64,000 nucleotides of DNA. Origin: Nocardia sp. NRRL S-836. Its GTDB lineage: Bacteria; Actinomycetota; Actinomycetes; Mycobacteriales; Pseudonocardiaceae. Position numbers and translations under genes: made by a program. Shown here in pieces: positions 50,682 through 58,961 of this stretch. The DNA is taken from assembly GCF_001279525.1 (NCBI RefSeq), contig NZ_LGDY01000080.1, positions 73,971-137,970 on the forward strand, read 5' to 3'. Position 1 is the first letter of the stretch. Each line of letters begins with the position of its first letter. The notes beneath the pieces were generated by a model. The model did no database searches and was not told the DNA's origin. It saw only the letters and a program-made list of their open reading frames with translations.

Positions 50682-51841
50682 GCCGCCGCTCCGGGTACCC
50701 GCGGATCCAGTGCCGCGAGAACGGTGCGCAACCGCACCGGCCAGTCCGCGCGGACGAACATGGCGCTCATCGCGTGCAGCGTGCCCAGCAGGTCCGTGCG
50801 ACCGGACAGGTAGGCGCGCTGGTGGTGCTCGGGCAGCTTGAAGTAGGCGTCGAAGAAGCGCGGCACGTCCCTGGGCGGCATGGCGAGCACCGCTTCCAGG
50901 CCACGGCGGCGCAGCCGGTGCACGAGCTTCGCCGGCGCGGGCCAGACGACCTTGCGGAAGGCGTTCTCGGCTGCCGCGGGACCGGCGGACAGAGACCGCG
51001 CGACGGCGGCGGCCGCGGACGAGGCGAGCTCCAGGGACGTGGCGAGGCCGTACCCGGTGGACGGGTGCGTCATCGCGGCGGCGGCGCCGAACGACGGCAC
51101 GCCTGCCGAGCGGTGCGCCGGTTGTTCCACCGGGAAGTGGACCTTCTCCACCTCGACGTCGTCGGTCCGCACACCACGTGCGTGCAGCCGGCTCAGCAAC
51201 CTGGTCCGCAACTCGCGCAGCGGAAGTCCGGGCCGGCGAGCCAGGGAGGTCTCCTCCAGCAGCACACGGCCGTCGCCCAGCGGCACGCCGTAGAGGAACG
51301 TCGGCCAGTCCGTTGCGGTCGCGGCGGGCTGGGTCCAGTCCATGAACAGCGCTTCACCCGGCCGCACCAGCTCGGCCACCCGTTCTTGCGGCAGCTTCAG
51401 CCCGTACGCGGTCTGCGCGGCGGGCACGTGACCGGCGGGTGCCCGGTGGTGCCCGCTCGCGTCGACGACCAGCGTCGCGGACAGCTCTCGTCCGCAGGCG
51501 AGGCGGACGGTCGTGCCGGCGGCACCGCGGATCGCGTGCACCGCTCGACCTCGGTGCACCACCGGGTCCGGTGCGGTGAGCCAGTCGCGCAGTCGTCCGG
51601 TGTCCACAACGGAGTAGGGCCGGGTGATGGTGTGTTCGGCGGTGGTGACGGCACGCAGCACGGATGCGGTGGCCGCGACCGGAACGCCCGCGGGCAGTTC
51701 GTCGGCCCACGCGCCGAACGTCTGGCGCCACGGCCGGTCCGGGTGCTCCTCCACCAGCACCACGCGCAGGCCCTGCCGGGCGCACTCGGCGCCGAGCGCA
51801 CGACCCGCCGGGCCGGCACCGACGATGAGCACGTCGTTCAT
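50678..51841 (-). CDS. crtY: Lycopene beta-cyclase (CrtY/CrtL flavoprotein)
   Basis: A 387-residue flavoprotein that would form beta-ionone rings on lycopene. The N-terminal nucleotide site is VLIVGAGPAGRALGAE, and the cyclase-specific block PTFLYGVPLGDGRVLLEETSLA is present near residues 198-219, with FGAAAAMTHPSTGYG matching the conserved GAAAGxVHPATGY region. ATG 51841 is selected; GTG 51847 is close by. It is 92 bases downstream of the terpene synthase gene and overlaps the dioxygenase gene. No phytoene synthase or desaturase lies in the window, so lycopene must come from a distant locus. Confidence 0.9.
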   Translation of the reverse strand: MNDVLIVGAGPAGRALGAECARQGLRVVLVEEHPDRPWRQTFGAWADELPAGVPVAATASVLRAVTTAEHTITRPYSVVDTGRLRDWLTAPDPVVHRGRAVHAIRGAAGTTVRLACGRELSATLVVDASGHHRAPAGHVPAAQTAYGLKLPQERVAELVRPGEALFMDWTQPAATATDWPTFLYGVPLGDGRVLLEETSLARRPGLPLRELRTRLLSRLHARGVRTDDVEVEKVHFPVEQPAHRSAGVPSFGAAAAMTHPSTGYGLATSLELASSAAAAVARSLSAGPAAAENAFRKVVWPAPAKLVHRLRRRGLEAVLAMPPRDVPRFFDAYFKLPEHHQRAYLSGRTDLLGTLHAMSAMFVRADWPVRLRTVLAALDPRVPGAAA

Positions 51842-51933
51842 CTGCACGTCTCCATCCGGGGTGTTCGACAGCGGGGTGGTTGCGAAGCTAGCTCGCCGAT
51901 CACCTGCCGTTCCAGCCGATCGGGACCGGTGTG

Positions 51934-52890
51934 TCAATGTGCGACATCCACGCCACGAACACCGTGCGGATGCCTGCGATCTCCCGGTGGAACGGCGGTG
52001 TGCCGGCCGGACCCGCTCAGCCAGCGCGCGTGTCCGGCGAGTGCGGACCGGATGCCGTTCAACACCAACCGCAGAGCCGCGCGTTCGGGGGCGCACCACG
52101 TCCTGGCCTGTTCCAGCGCCGACCGCTCGTGGCCGACGTAGTCCTCGCAGCGTGCCGAGATCTCGTCATCGATCCGCCGCACCGCCTGATCCAGCGTCAA
52201 CGACTCGGTGCGCATCGCGATGAGCACGAGGTTCTCCAGGTCACCGGACCCGGCTTCTCGTTCCGCTGAGGCGATGTCGTTGCGCCACGCCGTGATGTCG
52301 CTCGCGGTGTGCACGATCAGGTGCCAGAGCAGTGATTCCGCGAACTCGTGCGGAAGCTGTACGTCGTGCAGGGGTTCCATGAGGTGGTAGAGGAACACCC
52401 CGTTGGTCCACGGCCTCAGGTCGCCGTAGCTCGCGCGGGTCGGCATGAGGCGTCTGCGCCGGGCCTCCGCCGCGAGCGCTTCACCGTGCCAGGCGAAGGC
52501 TTTGAGCGCACGCGCCTTCCACTCCTGCGACATGGGCTCGCTGACATCACGCCATTCCTCACCGACCGCTGTCGCGAGAGGACCCGCTGCGGCGCTGCCG
52601 GTCATCGCCGCGAGCAACGACCGGGACGTCCTGCCGACCTCCTCCGGATCCGCCTGGTCGTGGTCGGACCTGTCGTCCAGCCAGAACAGCACCGCGAACC
52701 AGCGGGCCAGCGCGACCAGGCGTTCGGTCCGCGCTGACGGCAGGACCCCGGCGGTCAGCCGTGCCACGCCGTCCCGCAGGACCTGGTCTTCCGGCAGCCC
52801 CGCCCGGCGCACCCACGAGGCGAGGTCGGCTTCGAGCAGCCCCGCGTGGGGGTGCATCGCCTCCGGCGCCAGGTCGAACTCACGTGGCAT
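51934..52890 (-). CDS. Class I terpene synthase
   Basis: A 318-residue terpene cyclase that ionises a prenyl diphosphate with three Mg2+. The aspartate-rich motif is LDDRSD starting at Asp72 and the NSE triad is NDIASAERE starting at Asn204; between them lies PWTNGVFLYH, holding effector-region residues. The usual C-terminal Arg-Tyr pair reads GSGRH, so Tyr is replaced by His. Product cannot be predicted. The start ATG 52890 overlaps the stop of the FAD enzyme gene by 11 bases, and the lycopene cyclase follows after 92 bases. It is not a phytoene synthase. Confidence 0.88.
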   Translation of the reverse strand: MPREFDLAPEAMHPHAGLLEADLASWVRRAGLPEDQVLRDGVARLTAGVLPSARTERLVALARWFAVLFWLDDRSDHDQADPEEVGRTSRSLLAAMTGSAAAGPLATAVGEEWRDVSEPMSQEWKARALKAFAWHGEALAAEARRRRLMPTRASYGDLRPWTNGVFLYHLMEPLHDVQLPHEFAESLLWHLIVHTASDITAWRNDIASAEREAGSGDLENLVLIAMRTESLTLDQAVRRIDDEISARCEDYVGHERSALEQARTWCAPERAALRLVLNGIRSALAGHARWLSGSGRHTAVPPGDRRHPHGVRGVDVAH

Positions 52891-54241
52891 CAGGGATCTC
52901 CAATCGAGGGGAACGGTTCGCGCGCGTGCCGTTGACCCGCATCGCGCGTGCCACCAGAGCCGGGTCGGCCAGTGTCGACGGGTGCGCCGTCAGGAAGGTG
53001 ACGGCGCGGACGGCGGTGCCGACCCGCACGTCCCGGACAGCGGCCGTCAGCACCTGCTGCACCTCCGACCTCCGCCCGGCCCGGTCGCCGCTGGAGGACG
53101 TGGTCCAGGCCGCCTCGACGACCACCTTCTGCAGCTCGAAGAACTCACGCGCGTGACGACCGGGATCCGGGCCGGACCGCAGGAACTCCGACAGGCAGGA
53201 CGCGTGCAGTGCGGCCGAGGACATGCCTTGGCCGTGAACGGGGTTGAACGACGCGACGGCGTCACCGACGGCGACAAGCCTCGCGGGAAAGCGTTGCACT
53301 GACTCGAAGTGGCGCCACCGGTTGTCGGGGTGGCGGTACGGCACGACCTCGCCGACCACCGGTCCGCTGACGGCTTCCCGGAAGATCGGCGGGAGTGCGC
53401 GGCAGTGCTCCACGAAGTCGGCGGCGGTGATTCCCGTGTGGTGCACCATGACCGACCACCGCCGGCCCTCGACAGCCGTGGCGGCCGCCCCTCTGAGCGG
53501 CTCGACCGGCGCGTAGCGGGGCGAGCGGCGGTAGATCCCGGTGAGCGGTCCGGTCCAGCCCGCGGACCGCTCGAACCGCGCGGTGAGGTAGCGGATGTCG
53601 ACCCGGAGGCGTTCCAGCGGCGGTGCGGCCCAGCCGCCCTCGCCCAGCCAGTCGCCGATCCGGCTCGACCGGCCGGTGGCGTCGACGACGAAATCGGTGC
53701 CGGTGACGGTCTCGGCGCCACCGGTCCGGTAGCGCACCCCCACCACCTCGTCGCCGTAGTACTGCAGGCCGGTGGCTTTTCCTCCGACGAGCCGGACGTT
53801 CGGCAGTGCCAGGGTGCGCCGCCGGATCAGGCGTTCGAGGAACGGCCGGGTGCTCGACATGACCGCCGCGTTGGGCGTGACTACCTGCGTCACGTCGTCC
53901 ACGTGGTCGACGAACCGGTCCGGCTCGCACCACACGGCGCCCGCGCCGAGCGCTTCCGCCACCAGTCCGGGGTAGAAGCGTTCGATCTGCCGCTGGCCAC
54001 CCGGCAGCAACGCGTGCGCCTGAGAGCCCTGCGGCACCCCGGGACGCACCTCGCCGGCCGAGCCGGCGCCGTCGGGTTCGATGATCACCACCCGGTCGGC
54101 GTGGTCGGCCAGCACCCGCGCGGCGAGCAGGCCCGCGACACCACCGCCCAGCACGTGCGCCACCGCGAAATGGCGTTGTGCGCCGGTCGGAACCTCAACG
54201 GTGCTCAGCCGCTCGAAGATCCGGGCGGAAGGATCCGGCAT
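52880..54241 (-). CDS. FAD-dependent monooxygenase/oxidoreductase
   Basis: A 453-residue flavoprotein with the dinucleotide motif VLGGGVAGLLAARVLADH near residues 30-47 and the second FAD motif LVAVGDAVASFNPVHGQGMS. The layout is that of group A hydroxylases and squalene-epoxidase/geranylgeranyl-reductase relatives; no membrane helix. ATG 54241 follows GAGGGG closely. Between a flippase-like gene and a terpene synthase it probably oxidises (hydroxylates or epoxidises) the isoprenoid product (inference). A conserved Trp/Arg-rich middle (YRRSPRYAPVEPLRG) is often seen in this subfamily. Confidence 0.85.
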   Translation of the reverse strand: MPDPSARIFERLSTVEVPTGAQRHFAVAHVLGGGVAGLLAARVLADHADRVVIIEPDGAGSAGEVRPGVPQGSQAHALLPGGQRQIERFYPGLVAEALGAGAVWCEPDRFVDHVDDVTQVVTPNAAVMSSTRPFLERLIRRRTLALPNVRLVGGKATGLQYYGDEVVGVRYRTGGAETVTGTDFVVDATGRSSRIGDWLGEGGWAAPPLERLRVDIRYLTARFERSAGWTGPLTGIYRRSPRYAPVEPLRGAAATAVEGRRWSVMVHHTGITAADFVEHCRALPPIFREAVSGPVVGEVVPYRHPDNRWRHFESVQRFPARLVAVGDAVASFNPVHGQGMSSAALHASCLSEFLRSGPDPGRHAREFFELQKVVVEAAWTTSSSGDRAGRRSEVQQVLTAAVRDVRVGTAVRAVTFLTAHPSTLADPALVARAMRVNGTRANRSPRLEIPDAT

Positions 54242-54248
54242 GTTCCCC

Positions 54249-55229
54249 TCACCCACCGGCAGCGGCCTGGCGGGCCGTGCGATCGCGCCGCAGGGTCCAC
54301 CACATCCAGCAAAGGCCGCCCACCAGTGACTCCAGGCAGGTGGTGAAGAGCGTGAACAGCAGCACGCCCGCTGCCGCCTCAGGACCCGCGTGACCCCACG
54401 AGAGCAGCAGCGCCAGGGTTCCGCCCTCGGTGACACCGGTGGCTCCTGGCGTGATCACCACCAGCGTGAGCATCCGGCTGACCGCGAACAGCACCACCGC
54501 CGAACCCGGTTCCACCCACGTTCCCGCCGCGGCCAGGCACGCCCACAGCAACGCACCGTGCAACACCGACACGACGCACGTCGCGATGGTCATCTGCCGC
54601 CAGTTCCGCTTGACCACGGTGAAGGCGAGGTCGGTGACGCCGGGGAACGCGCTGCCCAGGCGGTCGCCGAGCAGGCGGGTGAGCAGTCGCGTGACCAGGT
54701 CGATCGTGCGCCTGCGGGTCAGCACGACCCCACCGGCGACGAGCGCGGCCGCGGCCGCCAGTCCGTACCAGAGCACCTGGTTGCCGGTGTGGAAGCCGAA
54801 CCCGGCGGCGGCCAGCAGCACGAGCGACGGGAACACCAGGCGGCCGACGAGGTTCCAGACGCCGGTCAGCGTCACGGACACCCCGATCGCCGGCACGCTG
54901 TGGCCCCAGCTGGTGCCCATGAGGAACGCCGTGGTGGTGCCGACCACGCCGCCGAGCGGGACGACGTTGCTGACCGCCGTGCCGACCGCGGCCAGCTGGA
55001 ACGCGTGCGACTGCGTCATCCCCGGCAACGAGCCCGTGATGACGTAGTTCCCGCACCACAGCACCGCCATCGCCAGGACCGTCAACCCGGCCAGCACCAC
55101 GGGTTCGACCTCCGCCAGCTCGGCGCCGACGGTCGGCAGGTCCACGCCGGACATGCCCGGCAGGACGATCACCAGCAACGCCACCGCGAGTCCGGTCGAC
55201 GCCACCGACACAAGCACCCGCGTCAGCAC
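54249..55229 (-). CDS. Flippase-like multi-pass membrane protein (UPF0104 type)
   Basis: A 326-residue protein with about eight hydrophobic helices. The stretches AAVGTAVSNVVPLGGVVGTTT and VITPGATGVTEGGTLALLL are hallmarks of the lysylphosphatidylglycerol synthase-type membrane domain family, often termed flippase-like. Members move or modify lipids; a transport role for a lipophilic product is possible here. GTG 55229 overlaps the PIG-L stop by seven bases; a GGAG site lies only a few bases upstream. A seven-base gap separates its stop from the FAD gene. Confidence 0.78.
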   Translation of the reverse strand: MLTRVLVSVASTGLAVALLVIVLPGMSGVDLPTVGAELAEVEPVVLAGLTVLAMAVLWCGNYVITGSLPGMTQSHAFQLAAVGTAVSNVVPLGGVVGTTTAFLMGTSWGHSVPAIGVSVTLTGVWNLVGRLVFPSLVLLAAAGFGFHTGNQVLWYGLAAAAALVAGGVVLTRRRTIDLVTRLLTRLLGDRLGSAFPGVTDLAFTVVKRNWRQMTIATCVVSVLHGALLWACLAAAGTWVEPGSAVVLFAVSRMLTLVVITPGATGVTEGGTLALLLSWGHAGPEAAAGVLLFTLFTTCLESLVGGLCWMWWTLRRDRTARQAAAGG

Positions 55230-55993
55230 AGCTCCGCCAAGGGGTGCGTCATCCGCGTACCGGCCGGCACGTCTCGCCGCACGTACCACTCCGTTCCCAG
55301 TGCCAGCCGGAACAGCGGGCGCGGCAACCTCAGCAGCGCCGCCAGCGTTCTCGTGTCACCACCGGGAGACGACGCCTGTGAGGCGTGTGCCGCCATGCTC
55401 GCGCGCTTGTCGGCCAGCCACGGCCGCACGTCGACCCGGTGCGTGATCTCCGCGCGGGAGCTGTACACCTGGTCAGCACCCGGTGGCGGCTTGATCCCGG
55501 CCAGCCGCGCGGCTTTCAGCCCGCGTGCGTACCAGCTCCGGTCCACAGTGGCCTCAAGGACGATCGGTGTGCGCGCGAGCCTCGCCGCCAGTGTCGCGAC
55601 CGCGTGCACCTGCCGGTGGTCGGGGTGGCCGTAGCCACCGTTGGGATCGTAGGAGGTCAGCATGCGCGCGTTCTCCTCGCGCAGGACGTCCGCCAGCCTG
55701 AGGGCCACCCGGTACGGGTCTTGGGAAGAGAAGCCGTCCGGGGAGCCGAGGAGCCCGGAGTCGGGATAGCCGAGCTCCACCAGGCGATCGCAGCCGAGCA
55801 CCGCGGCGGACGACCGCAGCTCGGCCCGGCGCAGCGCACCCGGATCCCCGCCACCCGCGAGCAGCCCGGCTTCTCCCGCGGTCGCCACGACGAGCACCAC
55901 GCGGTGCCCCTCGGCGCTCAGCCGCGCCATCGTGCCCGCGGTGAGCAACGCCTCGTCGTCCGGGTGGGCGTGGAAGAACAGACAGGTCACCAC
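55223..55993 (-). CDS. PIG-L/LmbE-family deacetylase
   Basis: Zinc-dependent N-deacetylase-like protein of 256 residues. The metal and catalytic motif HAHPDDEALLTAGTMARL lies at the N-terminus, and the third zinc ligand in GYGHPDHRQVHAV near residue 139. Family members deacetylate GlcNAc-containing molecules such as mycothiol or teicoplanin precursors, or act as conjugate amidases. GTG 55993 has AAGGA six bases upstream and overlaps the permease stop; GTG 55990 is nearly equal. A glycosyltransferase lies close by on the same strand, so a GlcNAc-decorated product could be deacetylated (inference). Confidence 0.9.
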   Translation of the reverse strand: MVTCLFFHAHPDDEALLTAGTMARLSAEGHRVVLVVATAGEAGLLAGGGDPGALRRAELRSSAAVLGCDRLVELGYPDSGLLGSPDGFSSQDPYRVALRLADVLREENARMLTSYDPNGGYGHPDHRQVHAVATLAARLARTPIVLEATVDRSWYARGLKAARLAGIKPPPGADQVYSSRAEITHRVDVRPWLADKRASMAAHASQASSPGGDTRTLAALLRLPRPLFRLALGTEWYVRRDVPAGTRMTHPLAELC

Positions 55994-56826
55994 TTGATGT
56001 CCTTCTTCCGGAAGATGTGGTGGGCCAACGTGGAGAACGCCGCGAAGTAGAGCAACGCGGACAACACCCCCTTCGAGACGTATGTCCAATCAGGAGCGGT
56101 GGTCGTCAGGTCCAGCCACGCGAACCCGAAGTGGCTGGGCAGGAGCTCACGCACGCCGTCGGGCAGCGGGAGGTCGTCGAGGATCTGCGACAGGTTCGAC
56201 ACGGCGAGCGGGAGGCCCCACGCGACCAGCACCCGGTCGGTCGACACGCTCACCGCGAGCGCCGCACCACCGAGCCACAGCAGGTGGACCAACTCGTACC
56301 CGATCATCTGCACCACCATCAACAGGCAGTACTCGTAGGAGATGCTGTCCCCGAGGGGGCTCACGGCATCACGTGTGCCGAACGCGATGCTGCCCGCCAC
56401 GACAGCCGACGCGGCCACCACGGCGAACGCGGCGGCACACCTGAGCCACGCGGCAAGGGCTTTGACCCACAACAGCCGTTCCCTGGGCACGGGCATGGCC
56501 AGCAGGTACTTCAGCGACTGCCAGGACGCCTCCGAGGCGATGGCGGAACCGAAGAAGACGGCGACGATCATCGGCAACGCGAGACGGCATGACGCGAACA
56601 GCACGAACATGGCGAAGTTGCCGCCACTCGCCGTCGCGAGCTGTTCGATGTCACCACCGAGCCACGGCGCGGACGACGGCGCACCCACAAATGCCAGCGC
56701 CAGCAGCACCGGCACAACCACGGCCAGGGAAAAAACCAGGCGCGTCTGCGTGGTCCGTTTGTGGCGCAACAACTCCGCTCGCAGTCCCAGCGCGACGACC
56801 GGCCGTGCACCAGTAGCCCCGATCAC
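55987..56826 (-). CDS. ABC-2 type permease subunit
   Basis: A 279-residue protein with six hydrophobic helices and an N-terminal cytoplasmic segment (GLRAELLRHKRTTQTRLV), as in ABC-2 exporters; the loop EASWQSLKYLLAMPVPRERLL is characteristic. It is the first gene of the apocarotenoid operon; GTG 56826 has GGAG eight bases upstream. No ATP-binding partner is present in the operon or nearby, so the ATPase must be supplied from elsewhere or the protein has another role. It diverges from the alpha/beta hydrolase across 47 bases. Confidence 0.82.
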   Translation of the reverse strand: MIGATGARPVVALGLRAELLRHKRTTQTRLVFSLAVVVPVLLALAFVGAPSSAPWLGGDIEQLATASGGNFAMFVLFASCRLALPMIVAVFFGSAIASEASWQSLKYLLAMPVPRERLLWVKALAAWLRCAAAFAVVAASAVVAGSIAFGTRDAVSPLGDSISYEYCLLMVVQMIGYELVHLLWLGGAALAVSVSTDRVLVAWGLPLAVSNLSQILDDLPLPDGVRELLPSHFGFAWLDLTTTAPDWTYVSKGVLSALLYFAAFSTLAHHIFRKKDIKW

Positions 56827-56873
56827 GTCGTCACTCCGTTCTTCGGGCCGGAATCTCGTGCAATACTCCCGAA

Positions 56874-57710
56874 ATGACCAACCACGAGAACCTCCGCGCG
56901 GTCACGGACGACGGTGTGGCGCTCCACGTCGAGGTGCAGGAGGCCGAGCCGGACGCGCCGACGGTCGTGTTCGTCACGGGCGTCAACACCACGCTCAGGT
57001 TCTGGCGCCGCCAGCGCGGCGAGCTGACCGGCCGGGCGCGGATGGTGCTGTACGACCACCGCGGGCACGGGGGTTCCGGTCAGACCGAGCCCGGTGCCGC
57101 GACGATCGCGCAGCTCGCCCGCGACCTGCACGTGGTGATCACGACCGCGGCGCCGGACGAACCGGTGGTTCTCGTCGGTCACTCGATGGGCGGCATGGTG
57201 ATCACCGCGCTCGCCGAGCAGCTGAGAGAGGGTTTCCACGACCTCGTCCGCAGCGTCGTGCTGATCAACAGCGTTCCGAACGGCCTGGCCCAGCACTGGA
57301 TGAAGATCTCCGAGGCTGCGGCCCGGCGCACCGTCCAGGTGGTGCGGAAGGTCCTGCCCGCGGCCCGCCGCACGAGCCTTGCCCTCACCCCGCTGCTGCG
57401 CCGGGCCGGACTCGTGAGGTTGCTGCCGGAGGTGCCGAGCGAGGTCACGGAAGCGTTCATGGCGGCCGCCTCGTTCGCCGACCACCGCGCGGGACTGGAG
57501 CGGTTCCACGACCGGAACACGCTCGTCATCGCCGGAGAACGGGACAACTGGGTGCCGCTCGTGGCGACGACCGCGATGGCGCGGACGATCCGGGGCGCGA
57601 CCTTCGTGGTGATCCCGGGAGGTGGTCACCTCACGCCCGTCCGGAACCCGGAGCTCGTGTCCGCCCACCTCAGGTCCTACCTGGACAGTGTGACAGCGGA
57701 TCGGCGCTAG
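56874..57710 (+). CDS. Alpha/beta hydrolase
   Basis: Serine hydrolase of 278 residues: nucleophile elbow VGHSMGG with Ser, oxyanion region FVTGVNTTLRF, catalytic acid in AGERDNWVP and His in PGGGHLTP. Substrate unknown; lipase/esterase type. ATG 56874 lies just downstream of the divergent permease start. No strong ribosome site is visible, and the 47-base spacer must hold both promoters. Its last 41 bases overlap the end of the glycosyltransferase gene on the opposite strand. Confidence 0.85.
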   Translation: MTNHENLRAVTDDGVALHVEVQEAEPDAPTVVFVTGVNTTLRFWRRQRGELTGRARMVLYDHRGHGGSGQTEPGAATIAQLARDLHVVITTAAPDEPVVLVGHSMGGMVITALAEQLREGFHDLVRSVVLINSVPNGLAQHWMKISEAAARRTVQVVRKVLPAARRTSLALTPLLRRAGLVRLLPEVPSEVTEAFMAAASFADHRAGLERFHDRNTLVIAGERDNWVPLVATTAMARTIRGATFVVIPGGGHLTPVRNPELVSAHLRSYLDSVTADRR

Positions 57711-58782
57711 GCGAGCGGAGGGTGCCCGGTGCGTACAGCGAGTCCCACCGGGCCAGCACCCTGCTCCAGTCGAAGGCGTCCAGCGGGTGGTCTCGCGCGA
57801 AGCCCGCCGTGCTGCGCCTCAGGTCGTGGTCGGTGACCATCGTCCACAGCCCGTCCGCGAGTGCGACCCCGGGTTCGCACAGGAACCCGTTCTTCCCGTG
57901 CCGCACGAAGTCGTTCACCCCGGACTCCGCCATCGCGAGGACCGGCACGCCGGCGGAAAGTGCTTCCACGGTGGCGATGCCGAACGCCTCGCGCCGTGCC
58001 GGGTTGACGAACAGGTCGGCACTGCCCAGCAGGTCTCTGATGTCGTTGCGGCGCAGGGCACCCGCGAACGACACCCGGGACGCCAGGCCGCAGCGCCGGA
58101 CGTACGCCTCCGCCCTCGCCCTCTCCGGTCCGTCCCCGGCCACGGTCACGCGCACGTCCGCGGCGCCCGCGACCTCGCGGACCGCCTTCAGGAACGTCAT
58201 CGGCTCCCGCCGGGCCACCAGCCGGCCGACCGCGACGACGTGCACGCCTGCGGGACGGTCCAGTGGACGCGGCACCCGCCACCACCCCACGTCGACCCCG
58301 TTGGGTGTGACGTGGACCGGCAGCTCCGGACACGTGCGGCGAACGCGGTCAGCGGCGAGTGAGCTGACCGCCGCCACCGTCACCCGGTTGCGCGCCCAGG
58401 ACTTCAACCCGGCCAGCCGTGCCGCGAGGACACCCGGCCCCACCCACAGCGAGTGCACCGACACCACGGCCCGCACGCCGAGCTCGACCGCCACGTCCAC
58501 CCCGGCCCATCCGAGCGGGGAGACGACGCTCGCGTGTGCGTGGACCACATCAGGGCGCAGCGGGGCGAGAACCGCCCTGAGCCGCCCGTGCGCCCTCCAG
58601 CCGGCAGGCACGCGGTGGACGGTGAAGGGGAACCCCGCATCGACGCCGGAGGCACCGCACTGCCGCGTGATCACGTGCACGGTGTGCCCCGCGGCGGCCT
58701 GCCGCGCCGCCAGGTCGGCGACCTGACGTTCGATCCCGCCGAGCCGCGGGTGGAACGAGTCGGTTACGTGGGCGATGAGCAT
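57670..58782 (-). CDS. GT4-family glycosyltransferase
   Basis: A 370-residue retaining GT-B enzyme. The acceptor lobe begins MLIAHVTDSFHPRLGGIERQ; the donor lobe has VVAVGRLVARREPM, and the EX7E-type motif EAFGIATVEALSAGVPV near residue 283. Such proteins add sugars to lipids or small alcohols (PimB/MshA-like). MshA-type enzymes work with LmbE-type deacetylases, and one is encoded 1.7 kb downstream in the same direction, although an opposite gene intervenes. Start ATG 58782 lacks an obvious ribosome site in the 179-base divergent spacer. Confidence 0.88.
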   Translation of the reverse strand: MLIAHVTDSFHPRLGGIERQVADLAARQAAAGHTVHVITRQCGASGVDAGFPFTVHRVPAGWRAHGRLRAVLAPLRPDVVHAHASVVSPLGWAGVDVAVELGVRAVVSVHSLWVGPGVLAARLAGLKSWARNRVTVAAVSSLAADRVRRTCPELPVHVTPNGVDVGWWRVPRPLDRPAGVHVVAVGRLVARREPMTFLKAVREVAGAADVRVTVAGDGPERARAEAYVRRCGLASRVSFAGALRRNDIRDLLGSADLFVNPARREAFGIATVEALSAGVPVLAMAESGVNDFVRHGKNGFLCEPGVALADGLWTMVTDHDLRRSTAGFARDHPLDAFDWSRVLARWDSLYAPGTLRSPSADPLSHCPGRT

Positions 58783-58961
58783 CCCGGGGTCCCGTCGCGT
58801 GGAAGGAGGTGCACGCAGTCCAGGATGCGGTCCGCCCACCGCGAGATCAGCCCGGTGTCGCAACCTGACACAACTCGCCGGGGTGCCTCTTGGCAGCGTG
58901 CCGAGAAGAGGCGTGAATCGACCGTGAACGACCACCAGGCCCGCAGAGGGGAAGAACAACC

